DNA from: Nitrospira japonica
GTDB lineage: Bacteria; Nitrospirota; Thermodesulfovibrionia; UBA6902
Direction: 5' to 3'
Assembly: GCA_020723105.1 (NCBI GenBank)
Contig: DYJL01000026.1
Span: 1 to 42,814 of the forward strand
DNA: 42,814 nt
The notes below the pieces were generated by a model, which was given only the letters and a program-made list of their open reading frames with translations, made no database searches and had not been told where the DNA came from. Of the stretch, positions 32,458-40,006 are shown piece after piece (position 1 is the first letter of the stretch; each line of letters begins with the position of its first letter). Both the position numbers and the translations under genes were made by a program.

Positions 32458-32822
32458 CACTTCTCTCCTTTATCACAACAAATCTGAACCGCCACAACCT
32501 TGCCTTTGTGTATGTGCTTTCCAGATAATTCATCGGCACTAGGTAAGCCGGCTGTTATCGCTGCCGCTTCGCATCTTGCGCACACAAACTTACTTCCATC
32601 CAGACTATCAAGGAATGTGAATTTGTTAGTTCCAGTAAAGCCATTCCCACACCAAGCATTTACAGCCATGTGCGGCTTTCCGAGACAGTTATAGATAGTC
32701 ACTGCTCTTGGCCTGTGTATCAGCATAGCTCTGGCGTTATCCACAAATGGAGCACACGATTCCCACACAGAAATGCCATGCCTTCTTTGGAAAGTGGATG
32801 GTTTAAGCGGAAGTTTGAGCAT
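32457..32822 (-). CDS. Cys-containing accessory protein
   Basis: A 121-residue protein with WCGNGF (about 57), VCARCEAAAITAGLPSADEL (about 80-99) and QICCD near the end; C, CxxC and CC suggest a metal site. Start coupled through an 18-base junction (TAAAGGAGAGAAGTGATG) identical to the one at its own 3' end. Function unknown. Confidence 0.65.
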   Translation of the reverse strand: MLKLPLKPSTFQRRHGISVWESCAPFVDNARAMLIHRPRAVTIYNCLGKPHMAVNAWCGNGFTGTNKFTFLDSLDGSKFVCARCEAAAITAGLPSADELSGKHIHKGKVVAVQICCDKGEK

Positions 32823-33280
32823 CACTTCTCTCCTTTAGCTATTGCGCGGCGTTCTTCTGCCATTGCTTTCAGTTTGTCTGCGCACTCACCAACTGTTTCA
32901 AAACAAGGCAAGCTATTCCCATCGTAGTCTGAGTATGTCTCGGTAACTACTGTTGCAGATTCTTCCAGCACTTCAGCAGCGTTCCCCGCCTTGATACGCT
33001 TGGCGGATGCTTCGGTGTTGGTGAGGACTTCTTGTGCATCACAAACGCGACAAGGTGTACCGTATTTGTGGGCGTCAGAATCACAATCCCAATTCATAGC
33101 GCAGTCTCTAGCAAACTCCCGCAACGCCAGCACTTCCAGCCCTGCACGCTTGATGCACTCTTGCTCGAAGGCTAGGAGATTCTTCGCGGACATCCTAATG
33201 TAAGATAGCTGAAGAATTTCTTTGTACACGCCTCCACACTCAACCGCCATACCAGCTACACGCTGTTCATCGTTGGTCAT
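32822..33280 (-). CDS. Hypothetical accessory protein
   Basis: A 152-residue protein, helical N-terminal region (NLLAFEQECIKRAGLEVLAL), a CxxC (YGTPCRVCDAQEVL, about 77) and a Glu/Lys-rich C terminus. Coupled to the upstream membrane gene (ATGA) and to the downstream gene. No family recognised. Confidence 0.65.
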   Translation of the reverse strand: MTNDEQRVAGMAVECGGVYKEILQLSYIRMSAKNLLAFEQECIKRAGLEVLALREFARDCAMNWDCDSDAHKYGTPCRVCDAQEVLTNTEASAKRIKAGNAAEVLEESATVVTETYSDYDGNSLPCFETVGECADKLKAMAEERRAIAKGEK

Positions 33281-33444
33281 TTTTCAGTTCCCTCAAGTAT
33301 GTATGTACGGATGTCAACCAACAAAGAAAGCGCGAATCCTACCGCCAAGCCAACAAATAATCCTTGTTGGATAATCAACCCTACTCCGATAATCCCCGTT
33401 ACCGTGTAGCCTGAAAACACTGAGAACATAATAAATTTAGTCAT
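33277..33444 (-). CDS. Small two-pass membrane protein
   Basis: A 55-residue protein: MTKFIMFSVFSGYTVTGIIG and then GLIIQQGLFVGLAVGFALSL, two hydrophobic segments with few charges. GGAGG precedes the ATG by 5 bases. It overlaps both neighbours by a few bases. Function unknown. Confidence 0.65.
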   Translation of the reverse strand: MTKFIMFSVFSGYTVTGIIGVGLIIQQGLFVGLAVGFALSLLVDIRTYILEGTEK

Positions 33445-33544
33445 CAAAAGCCTCCGGTAGTATCTGCATCATCCCCAAGACAACCAGCAATCGCTGATCG
33501 TCTGGAAGGTCGAGCAGGTTGAATAGGATCGAGGCGGTGGTCAT
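33437..33544 (-). CDS. 35-residue small protein
   Basis: MTTASILFNLLDLPDDQRLL then VVLGMMQILPEAFDD; amphipathic helical, no membrane segment of full length. The ATG overlaps the upstream stop (CTATGA) and its end contains the ribosome site of the next gene, so it may serve in coupling as well as coding. Function unknown. Confidence 0.5.
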   Translation of the reverse strand: MTTASILFNLLDLPDDQRLLVVLGMMQILPEAFDD

Positions 33545-34350
33545 AGTGCGCACTCGCAAGGTAGCGATTCCGTCTCTTCATAAATCTTTACAACTTTGCG
33601 CGCCTGCGCCCAAAACGTCTGATGTTTTGCTTTTTCTGTGCAGATAACTCCGGCCTTCTGCATGATTGCAAACCTGCTTTCAATGTCATCAAGATATACG
33701 GGTCCTGTTTTATCGTGGTGAATTGCGTAGCCGATTTCTTCTTCTGCCCACTTCGCTTTCAGCCAAATATCAGGCCGCGTGCAGTACACAATATACCAGT
33801 GCTGCCAGCCAGCCTTTAGGCATCCTACACAGTTTCCATGCTTGAACACACCGTAGGTGCTAGGCCGCGAAATTCCAACATCCTCGGTTGCAGTGATGGT
33901 TCTGTTCTGCCAGATTGCGGGAAAGTCAACGCGATAACCTATCGCCGCCATCATGCCGATTCTGCGCTGCATCCGGTCAGTCTCCGAGGGGTCGAACCCG
34001 TAGTAGCAAATAGCATCCTTGTCTGGGACATTTTCTGCCAACCAATCACGGAACGGCTCAGTCTTTAATCTGGCAGTGCATAACTCTGAACCGTTACCAA
34101 CCTTGAATGCCTGCGCCTCTACGCACACATCGAACTGGTCTTGCTGAGCATTGCGCCTGTTTGCGTAGGTTACTGGTAGCCCAAGATAGTCCGCAACTTC
34201 ACGCTTGAACCGTTTGATGTCGGCATCCTCAACACTAAAGTGCATGTCGTGGTTCAGCAAAACAACATCGGTCTTGCCGAATCTGCGGACAACTTCGATT
34301 GCCGCCAGCGCAGATGTGTGGCCTCCGCTGTAGCAAACAACATGCTTCAT
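33541..34350 (-). CDS. PP-loop ATP pyrophosphatase, PAPS reductase-like
   Basis: A 269-residue enzyme of the adenine nucleotide alpha hydrolase fold. PP-loop YSGGHTSA (residues 7-14) binds ATP; the second region NGSELCTARLKTEPFRDWL is typical of PAPS reductase/DndC-like phage proteins; CVGCLKAGWQHW (about 173-184) and the CEC end may bind an iron-sulfur cluster or metal. Such enzymes activate substrates by adenylation or reduce PAPS; in phages the substrate is usually unknown, with DNA or tRNA sulfur modification possible. It starts after a 122-base gap with GGGAG upstream. Confidence 0.8.
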   Translation of the reverse strand: MKHVVCYSGGHTSALAAIEVVRRFGKTDVVLLNHDMHFSVEDADIKRFKREVADYLGLPVTYANRRNAQQDQFDVCVEAQAFKVGNGSELCTARLKTEPFRDWLAENVPDKDAICYYGFDPSETDRMQRRIGMMAAIGYRVDFPAIWQNRTITATEDVGISRPSTYGVFKHGNCVGCLKAGWQHWYIVYCTRPDIWLKAKWAEEEIGYAIHHDKTGPVYLDDIESRFAIMQKAGVICTEKAKHQTFWAQARKVVKIYEETESLPCECAL

Positions 34351-34472
34351 CTCACTTCTCCCGTTCGTTGTTGATGTGCGTATATTGAGCTAACTCAAGA
34401 AGGCTGTATATTGCTCTGACGGGCTACTTCTTTCGGGTTATATACACAATGAAATTATTGCGGTACTGCCAT

Positions 34473-34775
34473 CTATCGCCCAATTCTCAAAGCGGCAAAA
34501 TTTATCCTGTTCGATCCATCCAGTTCTTCAACTGGATCGGGTTTGCTCTTTAGAGATTCTTTCATTTGATGAAGTTGAACCATTCTCTTCATCTTGGATC
34601 GTCTGTTTTCTGCAAACTGATTTGGCACGAAGCACTTTGTTGTTCGATCTATACCCTTTCGCGCACGGCTATCACCCGGAGGGAGTAGAGCCAAGCAACA
34701 CCAAAGGGGGGCAAACAACGCGCACACACAACGCCCGCATATCTTCCCTTCTTCCGAAATTTTGCTCTCAGTCAT
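34473..34775 (-). CDS. Hypothetical protein
   Basis: A 100-residue protein: N-terminal Cys-rich hydrophobic stretch (ICGRCVCALFAPLWCCLALL, about 12-31), then a basic region and an acidic/polar tail. ATG at 34775 overlaps the upstream stop (ATGA), which favours it over the frame's earlier codons. The hydrophobic Cys-rich stretch could be a membrane segment or metal site. No family recognised. A 122-base gap follows before the PP-loop gene. Confidence 0.5.
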   Translation of the reverse strand: MTESKISEEGKICGRCVCALFAPLWCCLALLPPGDSRARKGIDRTTKCFVPNQFAENRRSKMKRMVQLHQMKESLKSKPDPVEELDGSNRINFAALRIGR

Positions 34776-35065
34776 GCGCAAGCCTTTCCGTAACGATCAG
34801 AGTGATTCTTCTCCGCGTCCGGGTGACTGTAGCAATACCGCGATCCCTTCCGGTGCGGAAAGTGCATCCCAGAGCATGAACAGGCATTCACTCCGCCCAT
34901 TTCGTTTTTGATCCGCCAGTTATCAATTCGCCAGCTCCTTTTTCCGCAAGAGCGGCATTTCGGTATCCTGCCATCCTCATACTGATCCGGCTTGTACCTC
35001 AGTGAACGCCTTCCATTGCACCCGGGCGTTCTGCAACGGCATGGATATTTTTTGGAATGACTCAC
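34772..35065 (-). CDS. Cys-rich zinc-binding protein
   Basis: A 97-residue protein with clustered Cys/His: CRCRTPGCNGR, PKCRSCGKRSWRID, ACSCSGMHFPHRKG, RYCYSHPD. Likely two zinc sites. GTG start at 35065 overlapping the stop of the helix-turn-helix gene (GTGA). Related small proteins are common in proteobacterial phages; function unknown. Confidence 0.7.
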   Translation of the reverse strand: MSHSKKYPCRCRTPGCNGRRSLRYKPDQYEDGRIPKCRSCGKRSWRIDNWRIKNEMGGVNACSCSGMHFPHRKGSRYCYSHPDAEKNHSDRYGKACA

Positions 35066-35247
35066 GCCCGAACCCCTTTCTTTTTCTCAATACCCTTCAG
35101 CTTGCGCATACGGGCCACGGCCTGCTTCACGCCTGACTCGGTTAATGAATACACCACAGCAAGTTCTTTTTGCTTCTCGCCTGCACAGAATCTCGCATAC
35201 AACTCTTCATCACGATCCAAGAAAATCTTCCGCTTACTCATTTCCAT
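35062..35247 (-). CDS. Small helix-turn-helix protein
   Basis: A 61-residue basic protein. Residues 10-50 (FLDRDEELYARFCAGEKQKE; LAVVYSLTESGVKQAVARMR) fit a sigma-factor region-4-like or response-regulator-type helix-turn-helix. Probably a DNA-binding regulator or a positioning protein. Weak ribosome site; ATG at 35247 or the internal ATG two codons later. Confidence 0.65.
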   Translation of the reverse strand: MEMSKRKIFLDRDEELYARFCAGEKQKELAVVYSLTESGVKQAVARMRKLKGIEKKKGVRA

Positions 35248-35250
35248 TGG

Positions 35251-35466
35251 TTATTTCTTATTGCCGCAACGCTTGCAAAAATCGCTGCTATCCAGCCCAT
35301 CAATCCAGTCTTTCATCAAGACTTTTTGGGCGAGAGCCGGACAATCTTCACGGCGATGGAATTTCGATTTGCCGAGATACGTTCTTATACTTTCTGAGCC
35401 ATGCACATAGAACACTGGCTCAATACCGGCCTTTGGTTCACAAGCATGCTGGATCAGTCTCGACAT
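35251..35466 (-). CDS. Small protein with C-terminal CxxC
   Basis: A 71-residue protein, AAAGG upstream of the ATG. Contains HRREDCPAL and DFCKRCGNKK at the end; together three to four Cys/His ligands. Function unknown. Lies 8 bases below the stop of its upstream neighbour. Confidence 0.6.
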   Translation of the reverse strand: MSRLIQHACEPKAGIEPVFYVHGSESIRTYLGKSKFHRREDCPALAQKVLMKDWIDGLDSSDFCKRCGNKK

Positions 35467-35474
35467 AGCCTTTC

Positions 35475-35672
35475 CTATCGCTTTATTCGAATTACGGAGC
35501 TTGTCTCAGACCCAGACGACACCCCTGAAACTTTCCCATTACCAATGAAGTCATCGCGCTTAGCGTTCGATAGCAGCACTTCAAGTGCATGCACTAGATC
35601 GCCTTGCGAATCCGCATAAATACATGTCTCCAGCTTGATCGGGCGATTGTGCAGATTTGGTGGAACCTTCAT
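35475..35672 (-). CDS. Hypothetical small protein
   Basis: A 65-residue protein: MKVPPNLHNRPIKLETCIYA, then LVHALEVLLSNAKRDDFIGN and a Ser-rich tail. ATG at 35672 with AAGG upstream is preferred to an earlier frame start inside the neighbouring gene. Function unknown. Confidence 0.55.
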   Translation of the reverse strand: MKVPPNLHNRPIKLETCIYADSQGDLVHALEVLLSNAKRDDFIGNGKVSGVSSGSETSSVIRIKR

Positions 35673-35688
35673 GTTCACAGCCTTGCCC

Positions 35689-35970
35689 TTACGATTTGTC
35701 GGCGGAACGATCCAGCCGCTCAATCTCTGCCAAGATCAACGCACCAGCCTTGACCAATGCCCGGCGTTTGCTTCCTGTTGGCTTCCACCATTCGTTCGAC
35801 CACGGCCAGAGACCATTAGGCACGGTAAACGATGCGGCATAAGAGGCATATGCCGAAGCCGCTCTTGCCAGCTCGCCTTTGTTATGTTGGTCATCGTGCG
35901 CCTCAGTCCATCCTTCACCGTCAACTTGGCGCTGACGCTCTGCAACAACATCATCAATTGCTTTACTCAT
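35689..35970 (-). CDS. Conserved phage protein of unknown function
   Basis: A 93-residue protein: MSKAIDDVVAERQRQVDGEG, WTEAHDDQHNKGELARAASA, and NEWWKPTGSKRRALVKAGAL. The pattern ERxRQ-x4-GW-x-x-x-HDD-x-H-x-x-GEL-AxAA is widespread in phages and prophages, function unknown. AAGGAAT precedes the ATG at 35970. Confidence 0.8.
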   Translation of the reverse strand: MSKAIDDVVAERQRQVDGEGWTEAHDDQHNKGELARAASAYASYAASFTVPNGLWPWSNEWWKPTGSKRRALVKAGALILAEIERLDRSADKS

Positions 35971-35990
35971 ATTCAGATTCCTTTTCAGTG

Positions 35991-36245
35991 TCAATTACAG
36001 TGTTTAAAACCATGCTTGCAGGATGCTCCGCATTCGCGGTGTTCCGGGCCGCCTTGTTGTCCGTAGTCGTATTCACCACATCGAGAGCATCGATAGACCG
36101 TCTGCGAGCACCCAATTAAGCGATCACTACTCTGCCCGTGCGGGCAAGCTCTGCCGCCATCAGACTGCCAGTCGTGCTCGACGGCACAAAGATTGCCACC
36201 AGCAAGATGGACAGCTTCAGCAACAAGATGCTGCAAATTCTGCAT
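35991..36245 (-). CDS. Cys/His-rich small protein
   Basis: An 84-residue protein with VYRCSRCGEYDY (about 50-61) and HRECGASCKHGFKHC at the C terminus, a likely zinc site. ATG lies 6 bases after the stop of the DUF1376 gene. Function unknown. Confidence 0.65.
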   Translation of the reverse strand: MQNLQHLVAEAVHLAGGNLCAVEHDWQSDGGRACPHGQSSDRLIGCSQTVYRCSRCGEYDYGQQGGPEHRECGASCKHGFKHCN

Positions 36246-36251
36246 GGCCTA

Positions 36252-37130
36252 TCATTTCCGATCCTTCCACTCAGCGATTGCCCTTGCCTCCATCTCCGAA
36301 GTGATTCCATACGCTTTGAAAATCGCAATCTTCAAATGAGGGCCAAACAGATCCTTGGTTTCAACAAGCCCCTTCTCAGCGCCTTTGGTTACAATCTGGG
36401 GCCACACTATGAACCACGGCTTTTGAGAGCCGCCACCGAGCTTTGCGTTTCCTTCATGGTCATCCTCCCACCCTCTCGCATTCAGCCATGAAGCCGGGTA
36501 GGGGATAAACTGCGGATCTCGCTTCCAATCGTCTGAAGCAATCGCCGCCATCAATCCGGCTTTCACTGCGGGGTATTCAGCCGGATTCACTTTCTTGAAC
36601 GCCTTGGCTGCATCGCCCTTGCTTTTCTTTCGCGGGTACAGTTCATAGAAAGCAAGAAAGGCGGTTGAATACACGGATTTCCCATTCGCGCCTTCGCTAG
36701 AAGCGCAAGAGGGTTTAAGGTTTTGTTTCTTGTTACTTGTTACTTGTTGTTTGTTTCTTGTTGGCTTAGCGCTGGCTTTTTCTGGCAAAGCGGTGGGTTT
36801 GTTTGGGTTTGCATCGGCTTTCTTTCCGCGTCCTCCCTTTGATCCATTTGCTTTTTGCCTGTCTATAAAAGAGTGATATTTCTCGATTTCCTGCTCAATG
36901 TATGCGTGTTTCCAAACATCGCCATCAAGAAAAAAGAACTCGCCAAGCACAGTTTCAATATCTGGCATAGCCACTCGCAAGCGACGGGAAAGCACTGGCA
37001 AAGCGTTGGGTATCGGCTGTTCTGTGTCGTAGTAATGCTCAATCAAGCGCCGATATGCCAAGTCCTCACCGTTTGACAGGTGAGCGGTATCGGCTCGATA
37101 GCTCTTAATGTTCCATTGGAAATAGTGCAT
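36252..37130 (-). CDS. DUF1376 (YdaU-like) replication initiation protein
   Basis: A 292-residue protein. Residues 1-95 are a DUF1376 domain (MHYFQWNIKSYRADTAHLSN; LAYRRLIEHYYDTEQPIPNA), a winged-helix DNA-binding fold found in prophage replication proteins. A low-complexity basic linker (97-145) precedes a C-terminal domain (AFLAFYELYPRKKSKGDAAK) typical of replisome organisers that recruit the host helicase. It is the second gene of the leftward early operon. No helicase loader gene is seen next to it. Confidence 0.85.
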   Translation of the reverse strand: MHYFQWNIKSYRADTAHLSNGEDLAYRRLIEHYYDTEQPIPNALPVLSRRLRVAMPDIETVLGEFFFLDGDVWKHAYIEQEIEKYHSFIDRQKANGSKGGRGKKADANPNKPTALPEKASAKPTRNKQQVTSNKKQNLKPSCASSEGANGKSVYSTAFLAFYELYPRKKSKGDAAKAFKKVNPAEYPAVKAGLMAAIASDDWKRDPQFIPYPASWLNARGWEDDHEGNAKLGGGSQKPWFIVWPQIVTKGAEKGLVETKDLFGPHLKIAIFKAYGITSEMEARAIAEWKDRK

Positions 37131-37140
37131 TACAACCCCT

Positions 37141-37350
37141 TTAGTTTTTCACTCTCTTCCATGATGCGGGAACCTTCAGCTTCTTCTCTTCCATGCGCCG
37201 AATGATTTCCTTGATGCGCTGTGCGCCTATCTGGTTGGGCCAGTTGTAAATGGTTTGGATTGAAAACCCAAGTATGTCGGCACACTGCTGGTTTGCCTTG
37301 CCGCTACCTGTTACCGCCCGAATTACGTCCTCTTTGTTTACTTTTGCCAT
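37141..37350 (-). CDS. Cro-like helix-turn-helix regulator
   Basis: A 69-residue protein. Residues 10-45 (AVTGSGKANQQCADILGFSI, QTIYNWPNQIG) form a Cro/YdaS-type helix-turn-helix. First gene of the minus-strand early operon, divergent from recT; a palindrome between them overlaps the rightward -35 box and is the natural binding site for such a protein. No CI-like repressor or integrase is found. Confidence 0.75.
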   Translation of the reverse strand: MAKVNKEDVIRAVTGSGKANQQCADILGFSIQTIYNWPNQIGAQRIKEIIRRMEEKKLKVPASWKRVKN

Positions 37351-37384
37351 CTTGTTTTCTCCTGTTGGTTTAACTGCGTGACGA

Positions 37385-37414
37385 ATCCTACAGCAAATAC
37401 CTACTTCGACGCAA
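37385..37414 (-). promoter_or_regulatory. Possible leftward early promoter
   Basis: Minus strand: TTGCGT, an 18-base spacer, TAGGAT. It would start about 35 bases before the Cro-like ATG. Moderate match only. Confidence 0.4.
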
Positions 37415-37419
37415 CATTA

Positions 37420-37441
37420 AAAACTACTTGCACGTAGTTTT
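37420..37441. promoter_or_regulatory. Operator palindrome in the early control region
   Basis: AAAACTAC-TTGCAC-GTAGTTTT: perfect 8-bp arms around a TGCA-centred core. It overlaps the -35 box of the rightward promoter, so binding would repress recT and its operon. Confidence 0.7.
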
Positions 37442-37456
37442 GCTTGTCGGTATAGT
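37428..37456 (+). promoter_or_regulatory. Rightward early promoter for recT operon
   Basis: TTGCAC (37428-37433), 17-base spacer, TATAGT (37451-37456). The same -35 and -10 hexamers, the same spacer length and the sequence CGGTATAGTTCT recur at 42543-42571. The transcript would start about 30 bases before the recT ATG. Confidence 0.8.
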
Positions 37457-37493
37457 TCTACCAGATTCACAACCACAGACGAAGGGAATTATT

Positions 37494-38267
37494 ATGAATA
37501 CAGCACTCGCAACACTGTCAACACAACTCGCGTCCAAGTTCGACATGGGAGACGGCAAGGACGTTTCTGAAATCCTCAAGGCGACAGCATTCAAGAGCGC
37601 GACGCAGGTAACCGATGCACAGATGACTGCCCTGTTGGTAGTCGCCAATCAATACGGTCTCAACCCTTTCACCCGCGAGATATTCGCATTCCCAGACAAG
37701 GGCGGGATTGTTCCTGTAGTCGGCGTGGATGGATGGTCGCGCATCATGAACGACCACCCGCAGTTCGACGGCATGGAGTTTAAGCAGGACAACGAAAGCT
37801 GCACCTGCATCATCTATCGCAAAGACCGCTCGCACTCAATCAGCGCCACCGAATACATGAACGAATGCAATCGCGCAAATTCTCCGGCATGGAAATCGCA
37901 CCCGAAAAGAATGCTGCGCCACAAAGCAATGATTCAGGCAGCACGTTTGGCTTTTGGCTTTGGGGGAATCTACGACCAAGACGAGGCTGAGCGCATTGTA
38001 GAGGTGAAGGGAGAAACAATCGATTCATCAGCAAAGGTCGTGAAGGAAGAGAAGCCTGTACTACCAATCATGGACAAGGACGAAGTTATCACCCGCTACG
38101 GCACCGACATCATCGACGGTGATAGCGGAGAAGTCACCAAGTTCAGCAAGAAGTCGATCATCGAACAGGGCGAAGCGAAGGCACAAACCCTGATCGACTT
38201 CCTCGCGCCGCGCTGCGTCCTGACCAAAGAAGCAATCGAAGAAATCAACTCTTGGGAGAAGAAATAA
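37494..38267 (+). CDS. recT: RecT/Bet-type single-strand annealing protein
   Basis: A 257-residue protein that anneals complementary single strands made by its exonuclease partner. Core features: LLVVANQYGLNPFTREIFAF (about 47-66), VVGVDGWSRIMNDHPQFDGM, and SPAWKSHPKRMLRHKAMIQA ARLAFGFGGIYD further on, all typical of RecT/Bet. ATG at 37494 with AAGGGAAT upstream; an earlier start would lie within the promoter. Its stop overlaps the exonuclease ATG (TAATG), giving the usual annealase-exonuclease coupling. Confidence 0.95.
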   Translation: MNTALATLSTQLASKFDMGDGKDVSEILKATAFKSATQVTDAQMTALLVVANQYGLNPFTREIFAFPDKGGIVPVVGVDGWSRIMNDHPQFDGMEFKQDNESCTCIIYRKDRSHSISATEYMNECNRANSPAWKSHPKRMLRHKAMIQAARLAFGFGGIYDQDEAERIVEVKGETIDSSAKVVKEEKPVLPIMDKDEVITRYGTDIIDGDSGEVTKFSKKSIIEQGEAKAQTLIDFLAPRCVLTKEAIEEINSWEKK

Positions 38268-40006
38268 TGAAAGTCCTCAATCTGATTCAAGGTAGTCCAG
38301 AGTGGAAAGCACACCGCGCAACTGCATTCAATGCCAGTGATGCGCCCGCAATGCTTGGCGTAAGTAAGTACAAGTCACGCGCCGACCTAATCCGCGAACG
38401 CGCCACCGGAATCATCACTGAAGTTGATGATGCAACACAGCGCCGCTTCAATGATGGACACCGCTTCGAGGCGCTGGCCCGCCCACTGGCCGAAGAAATC
38501 ATCGGGGAAGAACTGTCTCCCATCACAGGAGCCGATGGCAAATACTCCGCCAGCTTCGACGGCATCACGTTCGACGGCGACATCATCATGGAGCATAAAT
38601 CCGCAAACGATGAAATCCGCAATGCGCTGGCAGGTACTCATATTGCGAACGTGCTGTCGGAGCATTACTGCGCGCAGATGGAGCATCAGCTCATGGTGTC
38701 CGGGGCGAAGCGCTGCTTGTTCATGGCGACAACATGGGATAAGGACGGCAACAACGTCGAGTCCATCCGCGCTTGGTACGAACCTAACTTCGAGCTGCGC
38801 GCACGCATCGTCGCGGGCTGGGAGCAGTTCGAGAAAGACGTAGCCGCCTATGTTCCAGTAGAGGTCAAGGAAATGCCAAAGGCAGAAGTGGCCATCGAGC
38901 TGCCAGCCCTATTCGTCCACGCCAAGGGCGAGATCACCGAACACAACATGGACGCATTCGGGCTGGCGCTGACCACAAAGTTGGCAGAGACGCGTGCTAT
39001 CGCTCTTGTAACCGATCTGGATTTTTCAAACGCCAAGGCGGCCGCCAGCAAATTCCGTGAGACTGCCAAGGCCATCAAGCTGTCCAAGGAAGCGATGCTC
39101 GCACAGACCGACACCATCGGCGATGCCGCGCGCAAGATGGACGCATGGGCGGAGGATCTGAACAAGACAGCACTACAGCTCGAAAAAGATGTGGAGCGCG
39201 AGGACAAGGCAAAGAAGGAAGTCATTGTGCTGGGCGGCAAGAATGCGTATACCGACCATATTGCAGCCTTGGAAGAAGAGATCAAGCCGATCCGCCTCAA
39301 TCTGGCAGCGCCAGTCTTTGCGGAGGCCATCAAGAACAAGCGCAGCTACACTAGCATGCAGGATGCCGTGGATACGATGCTTGCAGGCGCAAAGGTTGCA
39401 GCCGATACTGCCGCCAAGGATATTCGCGCGAAGCTGGCATGGTGCAAAGAGTCGTCAGCCGGCTTCGGCTTCCTGTTCTCCGACCTATCCAGCCTGATTG
39501 CCAACAACGGCATGGAAGCCTTCCAAGCTATCGTCACCGGACGCGTCGCCAAGCACAAGGCCGACGAAGCCGAGAAGGAAGAAGCGACACGCCTGCGCAT
39601 CCAGCAGGAAGAAGAAGCCAAGGCTCGCGCCAAGTCCGAAGCAGAAGCCGCCGCGAAGCTGGCGGAAGAGACTGAGCGCATCCGCAAGGAAGAGCAGGAA
39701 AAGGCGCGAGTCGAAGCTATCGCACAAGCCAAACGAGAGCAGCTTGCGGAGAAAGAGCGGGGAGCGCAGGACGGCGACAAAAAGCACGAAATCATACCCC
39801 CGGATACTCTGGCAGTCTCTCAATCCACATCGGCAACGGAATCGGCAGGGAAAGCCTCTGGCGGCTCCATTTCGTCACCTGCCGGATCTTCCAATCAAAA
39901 GCGACCATCTCGCACTGACATGATTGACGCGATCGCAGAAAAGTACGCCGTCCCGCTTCCTGTTGCGCGCGATTGGCTTGAGAAAGAATTCGGGGGTGCA
40001 AAATGA
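38267..40006 (+). CDS. YqaJ/lambda-exonuclease-family nuclease with long coiled-coil extension
   Basis: A 579-residue protein. Residues 1-205 are a YqaJ recombinase (lambda Exo fold): GSPEWKAHRATAFNASDAPA, and the catalytic D...E-x-K as FDGDIIMEHKSA (about 102-113). Residues about 215-430 resemble DUF1351-type exonuclease-associated helical regions (KLSKEAMLAQTDTIGDAARK). Residues 440-510 are an uninterrupted Glu/Ala/Lys coiled coil; a Ser/Gly linker and a small C-terminal domain (IAEKYAVPLPVARDWLEKEF) follow. In related phages these parts are usually separate genes. Start at 38267 (GGGAG upstream). Confidence 0.9.
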   Translation: MKVLNLIQGSPEWKAHRATAFNASDAPAMLGVSKYKSRADLIRERATGIITEVDDATQRRFNDGHRFEALARPLAEEIIGEELSPITGADGKYSASFDGITFDGDIIMEHKSANDEIRNALAGTHIANVLSEHYCAQMEHQLMVSGAKRCLFMATTWDKDGNNVESIRAWYEPNFELRARIVAGWEQFEKDVAAYVPVEVKEMPKAEVAIELPALFVHAKGEITEHNMDAFGLALTTKLAETRAIALVTDLDFSNAKAAASKFRETAKAIKLSKEAMLAQTDTIGDAARKMDAWAEDLNKTALQLEKDVEREDKAKKEVIVLGGKNAYTDHIAALEEEIKPIRLNLAAPVFAEAIKNKRSYTSMQDAVDTMLAGAKVAADTAAKDIRAKLAWCKESSAGFGFLFSDLSSLIANNGMEAFQAIVTGRVAKHKADEAEKEEATRLRIQQEEEAKARAKSEAEAAAKLAEETERIRKEEQEKARVEAIAQAKREQLAEKERGAQDGDKKHEIIPPDTLAVSQSTSATESAGKASGGSISSPAGSSNQKRPSRTDMIDAIAEKYAVPLPVARDWLEKEFGGAK

